Assembly: GCA_964235605.1 (NCBI GenBank)
Contig: CAXSCR010000019.1
Location: 1 to 63,161 of the forward strand
Reading direction: 5' to 3'
DNA length: 63,161 nucleotides
Origin: DATCRE01 sp964235605
GTDB taxonomy: Bacteria > Bacteroidota > Bacteroidia > Cytophagales > Cyclobacteriaceae
Below, one piece after another: positions 36,410 through 46,171 of this stretch. The notes beneath the pieces are model-generated. The model worked only from the letters and a program-made list of their open reading frames with translations. It was not told the DNA's origin and ran no database searches. Position numbers and translations under genes: made by a program. Positions within the stretch are counted from its first letter, which is position 1, and every line of letters begins with the position of its first letter.

Positions 36410-37924
36410 TCAACTTTTGGAAGTAGATAGTGCCTGCACCTCTCTGGTATTCCTTTTTTCGTTATCTGAAGTGTCATTTTTGCCTTCTTCAGCAATCGGG
36501 ATCAATGTTATTCCTTTGCTTGAAATCTTAAAGCGTTTGACTTCGTTCGAATGTGCCATACCCCGCGACTTCATAACACATAAACTACGAGTTCGTTCCG
36601 AATCAACCTCTATATCCTGTACCATCATCCAGGTATCAACCATGGATGAGATTCCTTCATCACTTGGCGTACGTTCTATTGAACCGACGGTTATTGCTGC
36701 AGTGAACATGACCGTTATTTGTTGTGTCTTTAAGAAGTCCACAAATCTTGTAAGCATGGATCTGATATCGCTATTGGGGCCTTCTGTCATTAAATTCGTG
36801 ATTGGATCAAGCACAACAACAGCAGGTTTTATTTCATTTATGATCTTCCTGATATTAATAAAATGCAGTTCCAGGTTTTGGAGAGTAGGTCGTGAATAAT
36901 AAAAAGTGAGTATCCCAGATTTTATCATCGGTTCCAAATTGCATCCAATTGATTTCATGTTTCTTAAAATCTGATTTGGAGCCTCTTCAAAGGCACAGAA
37001 CAAGCAGCGTTTATTGGCTTTACACATGCTTAGCGTAAATGAAGCCGCAATACTTGTTTTCCCCGTGCCTGCTGTACCAGATACAAGTATGCTGCTGCCA
37101 GCGTAAAACCCCTTTTTGCCAAGCATATCATCTAAGCTTGTAATTCCCGAAGAGATTCTTTTTGTACTTGACTTTTGCTGAAGCGCTTCTGATATGAGGG
37201 GGAAAACAGTTATTCCGGTAGCCTCTATTACAAATGGGTATTCATTGTTACCGTGAAGGGAACCACGATACTTGACCACTCTTAATCTTCGGGTTGTAAT
37301 TTGATTGGTTACGCGGTTATCCAAAACAATTACACAATCTGCTACATATTCCTCGAGCCCGTGTCTGGTAAGAAATGCATCGCCTATTTCTGCGGTTATT
37401 ATAGCAGTAACATTTCTTGCCTTTAACCACGCAAAAAGCCTTGTAAACTCGGCACGTAATATCTTGTAATCAAACCCATAAAAAAGTGTATCCAGGGAAT
37501 CCAGCACTACACGCTTGGCTTTGACTTTGTCAATGGCGTGCCCCAATCTCACAAATAAACCTTCGATGTCATACTTACCCGTTGTCTCATTTTCATCCCG
37601 GTTAATTTGTACGTGTTCCAGGTATATTTTTTTTCTGGCAATGTGGGCTTCGAGATCGTAGCCTAATGATTTCACGTTGACTACCAACTCATCTGCTTTT
37701 TCTTCAAAGGCCATGAACACAGCAGGCTCATTGTACATGGTTATTCCATTAACCAGAAATTCCATTGCCAATATTGTTTTCCCGCAGCCAGTGTTACCTA
37801 ATAAAAGAGTTGGACGGTTTTTAGGTAAACCTCCAGTGGTAATATCATCTAAGCCCTGAATGCCTGTTGGAGATTTTGGAAAATTGAATTTTGGTATATT
37901 TTTTGAATTGTCACCTTTTATCAT
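36410..37924 (-). CDS. kaiC: KaiC-like double-RecA ATPase/autokinase
   Basis: The 504-residue protein has two KaiC domains. CI has Walker A G43-NTGCGKT-50 and catalytic E74-E75 (AFEEKADE). CII has Walker A G283-TAGTGKT-290 and E313-E314 (AFEEAPNQ). The segment aligned with the S431/T432 phosphosites of Synechococcus KaiC reads GISSMVDTW, with S426 and S427, so two serines are offered. Autophosphorylation is therefore possible. There is no kaiA gene in the operon. The C-terminal tail is polar and unlike the KaiA-binding peptide. In non-photosynthetic bacteria KaiBC pairs are linked to stress response or timing without a full oscillator. Confidence 0.95.
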   Translation of the reverse strand: MIKGDNSKNIPKFNFPKSPTGIQGLDDITTGGLPKNRPTLLLGNTGCGKTILAMEFLVNGITMYNEPAVFMAFEEKADELVVNVKSLGYDLEAHIARKKIYLEHVQINRDENETTGKYDIEGLFVRLGHAIDKVKAKRVVLDSLDTLFYGFDYKILRAEFTRLFAWLKARNVTAIITAEIGDAFLTRHGLEEYVADCVIVLDNRVTNQITTRRLRVVKYRGSLHGNNEYPFVIEATGITVFPLISEALQQKSSTKRISSGITSLDDMLGKKGFYAGSSILVSGTAGTGKTSIAASFTLSMCKANKRCLFCAFEEAPNQILRNMKSIGCNLEPMIKSGILTFYYSRPTLQNLELHFINIRKIINEIKPAVVVLDPITNLMTEGPNSDIRSMLTRFVDFLKTQQITVMFTAAITVGSIERTPSDEGISSMVDTWMMVQDIEVDSERTRSLCVMKSRGMAHSNEVKRFKISSKGITLIPIAEEGKNDTSDNEKRNTREVQALSTSKS

Positions 37925-37966
37925 AAGGTTTAAATGCGTTTTTATTAATAGTATAGAACTAATAAG

Positions 37967-38431
37967 CTAAGCTTCTAACAATGAAAGAATGAACTTATCT
38001 CTGGGAGGGCGAGCAAATCTTTTTTCTGCAATTAGTGAAAAAATATGGTAAAGTATTTTTGTAAAATCCTCTTGCTCGGCTTTACGCATATAATAGTGCG
38101 CTCCAGCTTTATAAAACATCTCAGCAATATCTTCATTCACATATGTTGAATACATAATGATAGGAATACTTTTTAACTTTAGATTTAATTTTATTTCTGA
38201 AAGACATTCAAAACCATTTTTGCGTGGCATGTTGTGATCAAGGAAAAGCACGTTTGGTAGCTTTGTAGCATTCAGAAAGAGATAAGTCATTAACTTCTCT
38301 CCATCTTCAATAGCAGTAAGGTGGGTTTCGAATGGTAAAGCTTTTAATGCTTTACTAAAGAAGAACCTATCATCCTGATCGTCATCGGCAAGCAGAACAT
38401 TGATAGGTATATTATACAACAAAGATTTCAT
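37967..38431 (-). CDS. Single-domain response regulator of the Kai operon
   Basis: The 154-residue protein is a lone receiver domain: acidic pocket DDDQDD (about 16-21), phospho-acceptor D65 (LFLDHNMPRKNG), the switch Ser/Thr in IIMYSTYV and K in YYMRKAEQEDF. It has no output domain. It resembles Rcp1-type regulators. It is the first gene of the Kai operon, 42 bp before kaiC, and is the likely partner of the histidine kinase at the other end. Confidence 0.92.
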   Translation of the reverse strand: MKSLLYNIPINVLLADDDQDDRFFFSKALKALPFETHLTAIEDGEKLMTYLFLNATKLPNVLFLDHNMPRKNGFECLSEIKLNLKLKSIPIIMYSTYVNEDIAEMFYKAGAHYYMRKAEQEDFTKILYHIFSLIAEKRFARPPRDKFILSLLEA

Positions 38432-39097
38432 AGCGATAGGCGTTAAGAGGGATTAATTAAATGAAAAGCTCGTCAATGTAGCTATTTAAAAATAACTATA
38501 CCATATTATGTTCAGGGTTGACAGAGGGTTCAGCATTTACCGGTTGTTTACTTCCTTGTTAATTTAGAAAGTCAATAGTTAAAACAACCTTTCTGATAGG
38601 CAGACAAAGGTTTTTGTGATGTTTGAATATATATGGATCTGCCATGAAACTATTCTTAAACAATTAAACTTTGGCATTACTGTTAACAGTGAATGTTGAT
38701 AATGTTGTTGCTTAGTGATGGCATGAAAATTTCAGCACTTTGGTATATCATGATAGGGAGCCCCTTGTACAGTTTGCACCCAGAAGTCTATAAACATGTC
38801 AGCGTATGATGCTTAGTTTCTGCGGCTACATCTAACCATTGCAATTACCTTAAGAAATTTTCAATAATTACTTGCTTAGTATACATCTTCACTTATAGTA
38901 TAACGTTATGAACATAACTTAAACCTCAGTCAATATTTAAATAGGCAACCTATCTATAATTAATAGATAATCATTAATTGTAGGATATATCGTCAACTAC
39001 TAGAACTAGCGATCAAACCTGGGTGATGTAATTGTAAGTCATCGTTAATCGTTTCACCAATCCACTTAACTATTAACCATTAACGGATAACAACTAA
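38432..39097. other. AT-rich intergenic region, nothing identified
   Basis: No frame of convincing coding quality is present. A 7-bp palindrome (TATCTAT / ATAGATA near 38952) and an imperfect hairpin around 38585-38615 are the only structures. It presumably holds the promoter of the Kai operon, but no TTTG / TAnnTTTG pair was found. Confidence 0.5.
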
Positions 39098-39433
39098 TCC
39101 TACTTTGTCAAGTTACCAAATATTGGTATCGAAAAATTTGAGCACAAATCCAGCTTACGTTGTTCTGCAGCTAATCAAAATTGCCAAGAGGTAATGCATC
39201 AGAGCTGCGGTCCTGAGTTTAAGTATCCTATCCGCATGGCGGATAGGACGTTTGCTATTAAAAGTACGCGCAGGCTTGCTAAAAGCCTGCGCGTACTTTT
39301 AATAGGTTCACTGCGGCACTGCACATGTAATCTGGCTAAATATTTATTGCCGCAGAAGGAGATGCTTTTGATCGGGCATTCTTGCCGATTCTAGTCAGTA
39401 AAGTCATTTAAACAGTAACTTGACAAAGTAGGA
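39098..39433. mobile_element. 336-bp MITE-like element with TIRs and CTAA target duplication
   Basis: The left end TCCTACTTTGTCAAGTTAC (39098-39116) is matched perfectly by its reverse complement at 39415-39433. Both ends are flanked by CTAA (39094-39097 and 39434-39437), as expected for a 4-bp target-site duplication. No transposase is encoded; a 66-codon frame inside is chance. The centre has two perfect hairpins (39227-39247 and 39255-39305). It is a non-autonomous element that needs a transposase elsewhere in the genome. The parent IS family cannot be named from this alone. Confidence 0.88.
39255..39305. repeat. Perfect 23-bp hairpin inside the MITE
   Basis: Arms 39255-39277 and 39283-39305 (cores AAAGTACGCGCAGGCTT and AAGCCTGCGCGTACTTT) are perfectly complementary around a 5-base loop GCTAA. 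A second hairpin with 9-bp arms CCTATCCGC / GCGGATAGG lies just before it at 39227-39247. The GC-rich stem ends in A/T runs on both sides, so it could act as a bidirectional terminator. Confidence 0.92.
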
Positions 39434-39633
39434 CTAACCGACTTCTGGTTGCTATAACATCTCTTTTTCCATGGTCTTTGGCAAAAAACAAAATTTTTAC
39501 ATTGGGGCGCAACTGACAGACTTATTTAACTCAATAGATCACAACATGTAGCATTATTAAAGGAAATATCCATTTACAATACTTATTTGAGCAAACGTAA
39601 GTCTGCTGCCACAGTCATCTTCGTATATTAACT

Positions 39634-40611
39634 ATGATAAAAAGCTTTTCAATCTGTTGCCTGTCCATAATCAGTATTACAACTTTTTCCCAAGCCATAG
39701 ATAATACAACTAGCTTCCGGATGAATGCGGCTGACCATTATGTCCGCTTTCATTATGAAAATGATTATTTCGGTAGCTCGGATGAATATTATACGCAAGG
39801 CATGAATCTTGAATTCGTCGCCCCCGTATTAGAGAATAATCCGCTGGCAAAGTTGCTAATTGTATCTAAAGAAAATACCAATCGCTATGGTATAGCAATA
39901 GAACACAATGCATACACGCCTACAAGCATAAGCTCGAATGAAATATTATATGGCGACCGGCCTTTTGCAGCTTCCTTGTTAATTAAAACATTTGGTGTCA
40001 GTAATAATATCACTAAACATTACCGTGTATCTTCTGCATTCTCATTAGGAATGATTGGTAAAGTAGCGGGCGCTTATCAAATTCAGAAAACTATACATCG
40101 TTGGATCAACGATACAGATCCACAAGGCTGGCAATATCAGATAAAAAACGATCTGATAATTAACTATGAACTTGGTTTAGAAAATAACTTGATTCATTCT
40201 AACTATTTCGTGATGAACAGTTATAGTGGTGTTCGCCTTGGCACTTTAAATACAAAACTCTCAGCAGGCGCCACCCTTTTGATTGGTAGATTAAACTCAA
40301 CTATAACTTCTATTTTTTCAGTTAGTGAGACTGCTCCAAAACAGAAATTTACTTTTCACTTTTATGCACAGCCAATCATTAATGCGGTTTTGCATGATGC
40401 TACAATGCAAGGCGGACTAATTTTTAATCGCGACAGTCCGTACACATTATCCTCTCGAGAAATAGAACATTTTACAGTACAGGCAAATGCAGGGGTAGTT
40501 TTTTCGATTGGAGCATTTTACGTGGCGTACTTTCGGTCTATAATCAGCAAAGAATTTAAAGCCGGTCATAGTCACCAATCAGGTGGATTAAGTATAGGAA
40601 TTCTTTGGTAA
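39634..40611 (+). CDS. LpxR-family outer membrane lipid A deacylase-like protein
   Basis: The 325-residue protein has a signal peptide (to about residue 20, TFSQA) and the DUF2219/LpxR pattern: FHYENDYFGSSDEYYTQGMNLEF near the start, then alternating beta strands to a final aromatic-Trp end (SIGILW) typical of outer-membrane barrels. LpxR of Salmonella and Helicobacter removes the 3'-acyloxyacyl chain of lipid A. The N-terminal Asn and Asp residues of this motif belong to the calcium and active-site region. Enzyme activity here is inferred. Confidence 0.85.
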   Translation: MIKSFSICCLSIISITTFSQAIDNTTSFRMNAADHYVRFHYENDYFGSSDEYYTQGMNLEFVAPVLENNPLAKLLIVSKENTNRYGIAIEHNAYTPTSISSNEILYGDRPFAASLLIKTFGVSNNITKHYRVSSAFSLGMIGKVAGAYQIQKTIHRWINDTDPQGWQYQIKNDLIINYELGLENNLIHSNYFVMNSYSGVRLGTLNTKLSAGATLLIGRLNSTITSIFSVSETAPKQKFTFHFYAQPIINAVLHDATMQGGLIFNRDSPYTLSSREIEHFTVQANAGVVFSIGAFYVAYFRSIISKEFKAGHSHQSGGLSIGILW

Positions 40612-40754
40612 TGCGCATCTTTTTATCATAGTAAACAAATGAATAAATCTGCCTAGATTTGGCATGAGGATAATCTGCTGAGACTAAATTAAAATCGTAG
40701 ATGCTACTACTTTGTGCATTCCCAACTAACATAACCCCTAAATATATCGTCATC

Positions 40755-41339
40755 ATGAAAAACGTATTGTTCATTCTCATCATTCTCTCCTCATCTGCTA
40801 TAGCTCAAAAAGTTAAACTCGTGAGTGGTAGTTTAAAGCCTTTAAAAGGCCAGACTTCATACGATATAAAGTTTACTTATGATAGTATGATTGTTGGAGC
40901 AGATAAACCAGAAAATATTTACCTAGATGAATTGAAAAAACGGTGGGAGGAAAAGGAACGTGGAAAAGGTGTATACTTTGTAAAATCATGGTTTGATGAT
41001 CGTAAGGAATTTTATGAGCCGCTATTCATCGCTAATTTTGAAAAGTATTCAAGGGCTAAACTTAAAGATAGCGAATCAAAATACAGCATCATCGTCAAGA
41101 CCAAACGTACTGAAGGTGGATGGGATGGTGGGCCAATGAGCCACCCAGGTGTTATAGATGGCGAATTGTGGATCGTTGAATCAAGTGATAACGAAAAAGT
41201 TATCGCTAAAATAATATTCAGCAATTTTACTGGAACTTACTCCTACGGCGGTGACTTTGAAATGACTACACGCATAAGATCGGCATATGCGCCCGCAGGG
41301 AAATATTTAGGATGGTTCCTAAAGAAGAAATCCAAATAG
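40755..41339 (+). CDS. Small exported protein of unknown function
   Basis: The ATG at 40755 gives MKNVLFILIILSSSAIAQ, a clean signal peptide, and 194 residues in total; the longer frame from 40701 does not. The mature part has KTKRTEGGWDGGPMSHPG in the middle and ends GWFLKKKSK. This pattern recurs in Bacteroidota exported proteins without known role. It follows the LpxR-like gene by about 140 bp. Confidence 0.78.
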   Translation: MKNVLFILIILSSSAIAQKVKLVSGSLKPLKGQTSYDIKFTYDSMIVGADKPENIYLDELKKRWEEKERGKGVYFVKSWFDDRKEFYEPLFIANFEKYSRAKLKDSESKYSIIVKTKRTEGGWDGGPMSHPGVIDGELWIVESSDNEKVIAKIIFSNFTGTYSYGGDFEMTTRIRSAYAPAGKYLGWFLKKKSK

Positions 41340-41548
41340 GCTACGATTTCAAATGATTATTATTCTAGAGCGGCCTAAACATATTATGTTGACATTATAC
41401 TTCATACCGCTTAATCCACTCAAAAGTCTATTAATCGTCTTCAATAATCTAACGCCACTAAAGATTGATACATAAATGACAGCGTTATGTCTGTTGCCTT
41501 AAGACTAACGAGAATTCAGAAAAATTCAAATATGCAGCGATATTTGAT

Positions 41549-42460
41549 TTACAGGTGACTAAAACTTTTATTGTTGATCAAGCTCTCGATGGCATTAGCG
41601 AGTAACGTTGAGCAACTGATAGTTTGTATTTTGCTATTCGCCACCTCATCAATTACAGTATCCGAAATCCATACCTTTTTAATTTGAGAATTCGTAATAG
41701 TTTGCAAAGCATTACCGCTTAACACACCGTGCGTACAATAGGCTTGAACCGAAGCTGCACCTTCCAACATGAGTAGATCAGCAGCCTTACATAAGGTGCC
41801 TGCTGTATCAATGAGGTCATCAATGATAATTACATTTTTCCCTTTTACATCCCCAATAATTTCCATGTGTGCCACCTGATTTGGCTTAAGTCTCTCTTTA
41901 TTGATAACAACCATGTCCGCTTCAATATATTTTTTGTATTCCTTCAAACGCTTAATGCCCCCAAAATCAGGACTGCATAAACAAATGTTTTCCGTTTTTA
42001 AGGACTTGATTGAATCAATAAAAAGCCGATGTGTCGAAAGGGGATCGAGTGGTATTTTATAAAATCCTTCTATGGCGTTTGTATGTAGCTCAAGTGTAAT
42101 GATGCGATCAGCACCCATCTGTTCTATCATGTCAGCAATAATACGTGATGCGATTGATGTTCTTTGGCCATCTCGTCGCTCTTGCCTACTATGTGGAAGA
42201 TAGGGTATAACAAGATTAACTTCTTTCGCAGACGATCTTCTTGCAGCATCTACCGTGAGCATCAATTCAAAAAGATTTTCATACGGCATATGTATTTTAG
42301 CCACAATGAAAAGTACCTGGCCTCTTACACTCTCATCAAACCTAACAAACAATTCCCCATCAGAAAATTTCTCTGTGTGTAATTTATTTAAAGGCTGACC
42401 TAAATGATTAGCTATTTGTTCGCCTAATTTACAAGCAGTAGAAGTGGCATAAATCTTCAT
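41549..42460 (-). CDS. prs: Ribose-phosphate pyrophosphokinase, divergent copy
   Basis: The 303-residue enzyme makes PRPP from ribose 5-phosphate and ATP. The ATP flexible loop region YLPHSRQERRDGQR, the ribose-phosphate loop VIIIDDLIDTAGTL and LHTNAIEGFYKIPLD are all present. The wording differs from the usual housekeeping Prs (which has YFGYARQDRK and DLHADQIQGFF), so it may be a second copy rather than the main enzyme. No related gene is next to it. A -7-like CAAAGCTA occurs upstream near 42483. Confidence 0.88.
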   Translation of the reverse strand: MKIYATSTACKLGEQIANHLGQPLNKLHTEKFSDGELFVRFDESVRGQVLFIVAKIHMPYENLFELMLTVDAARRSSAKEVNLVIPYLPHSRQERRDGQRTSIASRIIADMIEQMGADRIITLELHTNAIEGFYKIPLDPLSTHRLFIDSIKSLKTENICLCSPDFGGIKRLKEYKKYIEADMVVINKERLKPNQVAHMEIIGDVKGKNVIIIDDLIDTAGTLCKAADLLMLEGAASVQAYCTHGVLSGNALQTITNSQIKKVWISDTVIDEVANSKIQTISCSTLLANAIESLINNKSFSHL

Positions 42461-42582
42461 GTTTTACTCCATAATGGATGCAAAGCTATTACATTTATCC
42501 ATATTAAAGCGAATGAATTACAAATGAATACAAGGAAATTGCTTTCATTAAGATGATTATTGAGAAATGATAACGGTAGATT

Positions 42583-43407
42583 CTATCGCTTCTTAAATAT
42601 CCTGGCCTCATCATCAACTAATAAAAACTTTTCGTTATCTATGATAAGCGACACCGTATCAAAGAGACCAAGAATAAATATTCCACCAGGATTTAAGGCC
42701 GAATAAAACTTCTCTAGAACTTTCTTCTTAGCTACATTGTCAAAATAAATCATTACGTTCCTACAAAATATAATATCAAAGCCTTCTGGAAACTTGTTAG
42801 CAACTAAGTTATGATATTTAAATGTAGTATTTTTAATTAGGCCAGGGTTCATGGTATGATGCAATCCCGCTTCAGAATAATACTTTCGAAAGTTACCTTG
42901 GAGATTTATCTCTCTATAATTCTTTTCATTCTCAATCATCTTAATTTTGTGATAAATGCCTAGCTGCGCTTCTGCCATGGCAACTTGATTGAAGTCAGTA
43001 GCCAATGCATCAGTTTTATTCAGAAGATTCAATTCGCTTAATAAAATGGCAAGAGAATAAACTTCTTCACCACTTGAACATCCGGCATGCCATACCGAAA
43101 TTTGCTCGTTACCTCCAAAATCATTTGCTATTCGATTTTTGAGATTCTTCCATAAAACAGGATCGCGAAACATCGATGTCATACCTACACTTATTTCGTT
43201 CATGAAATCCTGAATAAAATCGGGTTTCGTAAGAAATACTAACCAAAGTTCATGTATAGAAGACAGGTTGAAACGATTAAGCACGCGTATAATTCTGCGG
43301 CGCAAAGATTGAGGTTCGTAGCATGTAAAATCTATTCCATACCGAATTAGAATACTCTGCGTGAGGGAGTTCATCTCTTCTTCTGAAACGTTTTCGTCCG
43401 TAACCAT
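42583..43407 (-). CDS. cheR: Chemotaxis protein methyltransferase CheR
   Basis: The 274-residue protein has the helical N-terminal domain (QSLRRRIIRVLNRF) and the SAM-binding domain with VWHAGCSSGEEVYSLAILL, the ATDFN motif and IIFCRNVMIYFD. It methylates glutamates on chemoreceptors. It has no TPR or PAS extension. It lies outside the compact che cluster, separated by about 400 bp from the CheC-like gene, but on the same strand. Confidence 0.95.
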   Translation of the reverse strand: MVTDENVSEEEMNSLTQSILIRYGIDFTCYEPQSLRRRIIRVLNRFNLSSIHELWLVFLTKPDFIQDFMNEISVGMTSMFRDPVLWKNLKNRIANDFGGNEQISVWHAGCSSGEEVYSLAILLSELNLLNKTDALATDFNQVAMAEAQLGIYHKIKMIENEKNYREINLQGNFRKYYSEAGLHHTMNPGLIKNTTFKYHNLVANKFPEGFDIIFCRNVMIYFDNVAKKKVLEKFYSALNPGGIFILGLFDTVSLIIDNEKFLLVDDEARIFKKR

Positions 43408-43804
43408 TATATAGCTGCTAAGGGTACACTTTCTGCAACTTCTTTTACCAGGAGCATAATCACTTTACTTATATTAGCATCTAAGTTACGGGTAACAGAA
43501 AAGCTTTACTTCATAGTTTAGTTTTTGAGAGGCTACCATAAAGGGTATACTAAAACGGGTAATCTTTCTTTAAAATTGTTTTCGCCTTTGATGTTGGTCA
43601 ATGCATTTCCAATTCGATTGGGTCTTGTAATTAATCCTTGGATATGGATCATCCAGCTACGCAGTATAAATATTATAACACCAAATACAATTAAGATGAA
43701 ACTTACAACAACATATCCATGGCCTCCTGAAATACAATCACATATTGCAGTAAGAAGTGAGATGGGTCACGCAAAATATAAACCCATTAACTTCACTTAA
43801 TAAC
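43408..43804. other. Intergenic region between cheR and the CheC-like gene
   Basis: A 91-codon plus-strand frame from a TTG at 43525 has no ribosome-binding context or family resemblance and opposes the operon direction, so I treat it as non-coding. No hairpin terminator was seen. Confidence 0.45.
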
Positions 43805-44380
43805 TTACTTAGTTATAAATTTCTCAGGTATCAATTCAAGAACTTTGCTACTTAGCTTCCAAATAAATTGCGGATGAATTTTTTTATTATCAAACTGAAA
43901 TGTTGTGCTGGTGATTATACTACATGGGTCATCCTTTATTATTTCGCCCAGAATGAATGCATTCAGTTCTTTAGCTTCTACCTTACAAAATTTAGGAACA
44001 TCGCCATAAATTTCAAGGTCAAGAACTTTAGCTAATTCAGCTATAACTGGTGCAGAGACTATATTATCAATCTCAACTAAAAATGCTTCGTTGTTTTCTT
44101 CACTTTTAACAGAACTGCTTAAAGTATCTAATATTTCCCTGTACTCATCTTCACTGCAAATCAAGAAACTTTTACCTGAAACATCACCTATAATTCGCGT
44201 TATCAAAACATACAGTTTACCTTTTTCTTCTGGTATGTTAGCACCTTGATTATTACGAACCAAAGAAGATTTTGAACTGGTAATTTTAATATCACGATTA
44301 ATAACTTGTGAAAAAGAATAAGCAGCTTTTGTAAAGCCAGAAATCAAAACTTGAGTAATAAAATTTTCTTTAATATCCAT
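43805..44380 (-). CDS. CheC-like chemotaxis protein
   Basis: The 191-residue protein shows the CheC/CheX/FliY-type layout. The segment LVEIDNIVSAPVIAELAKVLDLEIYG carries the E-x-x-N pair of the phosphatase helix, and an alpha/beta core surrounds it. CheC-class proteins dephosphorylate CheY-P and bind CheD, which is also encoded here. Only one clear E-x-x-N helix is visible. It lies 5 bp after cheA. Confidence 0.7.
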   Translation of the reverse strand: MDIKENFITQVLISGFTKAAYSFSQVINRDIKITSSKSSLVRNNQGANIPEEKGKLYVLITRIIGDVSGKSFLICSEDEYREILDTLSSSVKSEENNEAFLVEIDNIVSAPVIAELAKVLDLEIYGDVPKFCKVEAKELNAFILGEIIKDDPCSIITSTTFQFDNKKIHPQFIWKLSSKVLELIPEKFITK

Positions 44381-44385
44381 AACAT

Positions 44386-46152
44386 TTAATTTAATGTGAA
44401 ACTCTTTGGCGTTCTACCATTGGCGCCTAAACTAAAAATAAATTGAAGTAAGTATGGAACATTTAGTACCAAGCAAACATTCCCGCTTCCAAGAATAGTA
44501 ACTCCACTAATGCATTTAATTCTATCCACTGGCCTCATTAAAGGCTTCTCTACAATTTCTTTCTGCTGAAGAAGTTTATCAACGACAAAACCGACGGTGC
44601 GATTATTAAAAGCCACCACTACAATTTCTAATTTCTGCTCAGCATGTATCCTATCAAAGGTAGTGTGAAGTACATTAGTGCTATAACCACTTTTCTCAAT
44701 CTGTTGCTCAAAGACATCCTTCAAAAAAACAACTGCTATGTTTTTGCCAAGATGCGTGGCTACAAGTCCACCGCCTGCTTTATGAATATCTGGCTTATAC
44801 AGTGATATGACTGATTCAGTATAAGCTAAAGGTATCGCATAAACCTCTTGATTTAATTCAAATAAGAGTGATGACTTGACAGCCATTGAGAACGGAAGCG
44901 CAAGGCGAATTACCGTACCTTGACCTTCGGTGCTAGCAATCTGAATGGTAGCTCCAATAGTATCTAATGTCTTTTTCACTACATCCATTCCAACGCCTCT
45001 ACCAGATATAGTAGTAACTTCATCCATGGTAGAGAATCCGGGTTCAAAGATGAGCATGCTTAAATCTACTTTAGAAAGCTTGTCGGCTTCTTCAATGGTG
45101 ATTAGCTTTTGTGCTAGTCCTTTGGATTTAATTTTGTCATAATTCAATCCTCTTCCATCATCCCGTATTTCAATAATCACAGCATCTGTTTCATGGCTGG
45201 CGCTTAGTGTAATAACTCCTGCAGCTTGCTTTCCAAGTTTAAGTCGTTCATCCTGCCCTTCGATACCATGTCCTATACAATTTCTAATCAGATGAATGAG
45301 TGAATCACTGATCACTTGCAATACGTTTCTATCAATTTCTGTATCTGTCCCTTCAAGTTTCAACACTACTACTTTATTTTCTGAACTAGCAGCGTCACGT
45401 ACTACACGGTGAAATTTGTTGAATAGAAAGCCTACCTGAACCATTCGCACATCCATAACAGAATACTGCAGATCAGAACTAATTCTGCTAAGTCGTGCAT
45501 ACTCGTTTGATGCATGTAAGCCAAGTGATTGGGAAGATAATATTCTATCTTTTTCAATAATGAGTTCACTAACGAGATTCAAAAGATTATCAAGCTTACG
45601 CACAGGGACCTGAACTAAATCTGAAAAAGAAATTTTATTATCTGACTCAACATCACTATCTGTTTCATCTAATGATAACGCCGTCTCACCGGCTAACAAT
45701 TTTGCAACGCTTACAGCATTAAGCAATTCAGAATGGGCAGAATGTGTAATTGCTTCAAAGTCTTCCTTTGCTCGCTGTAGCAATACTTCCATTTTAGTCT
45801 TAATGCCTTTGTATTTTATTACCGATTTGTCTTTAATGGAATTTATTAATTTTCCCAATACATCAACTGCTTTAAAGATCGACGAAAACAAATCTGGTTG
45901 TAAAGTAATACGACCCTCACGTACTTCGCCAAATAAATCTTCAAGAACGTGTGCCATCTCTGTTATACCTTGAAAGCCCATACCAGCAGCATTACCTTTT
46001 AACGTATGCGTAATTCGAAACAGGGCATGAACTATATTTTTATCTGCAGTATCTTTCTCTAGGTTAGTTAACAACCGATTTATTTCTTCAAAATTATCCA
46101 TCGCCTCAGCGAGAAATATTTCTCTATATTCTTCCTCCTTGTCTTTCATCAT
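44386..46152 (-). CDS. cheA: Chemotaxis histidine kinase CheA
   Basis: The 588-residue kinase has an Hpt domain with H49 (ITHTLKGNAAG), the dimerisation domain starting near VPVRKLDNLLNLVSELIIEKD, the ATPase (LIHLIRNCIGHGIE, IRDDGRGLNYD, GRGVGMDVV) and a CheW-like domain. The Hpt and dimerisation parts are joined by a short linker with no room for the usual CheY-binding P2 domain. It phosphorylates CheY and CheB in response to the receptor. Confidence 0.95.
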   Translation of the reverse strand: MMKDKEEEYREIFLAEAMDNFEEINRLLTNLEKDTADKNIVHALFRITHTLKGNAAGMGFQGITEMAHVLEDLFGEVREGRITLQPDLFSSIFKAVDVLGKLINSIKDKSVIKYKGIKTKMEVLLQRAKEDFEAITHSAHSELLNAVSVAKLLAGETALSLDETDSDVESDNKISFSDLVQVPVRKLDNLLNLVSELIIEKDRILSSQSLGLHASNEYARLSRISSDLQYSVMDVRMVQVGFLFNKFHRVVRDAASSENKVVVLKLEGTDTEIDRNVLQVISDSLIHLIRNCIGHGIEGQDERLKLGKQAAGVITLSASHETDAVIIEIRDDGRGLNYDKIKSKGLAQKLITIEEADKLSKVDLSMLIFEPGFSTMDEVTTISGRGVGMDVVKKTLDTIGATIQIASTEGQGTVIRLALPFSMAVKSSLLFELNQEVYAIPLAYTESVISLYKPDIHKAGGGLVATHLGKNIAVVFLKDVFEQQIEKSGYSTNVLHTTFDRIHAEQKLEIVVVAFNNRTVGFVVDKLLQQKEIVEKPLMRPVDRIKCISGVTILGSGNVCLVLNVPYLLQFIFSLGANGRTPKSFTLN

Positions 46153-46171
46153 CTCGTTCGCTATGGAAAAA

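Noticed and set aside
39194..39394. 66-codon frame inside the MITE
   Set aside because: It runs across two perfect hairpins; its sequence is a by-product of the inverted repeats and not a transposase.
43525..43800. 91-codon plus-strand frame between cheR and the CheC-like gene
   Set aside because: TTG start, opposite to the operon, no recognisable family or signal peptide.
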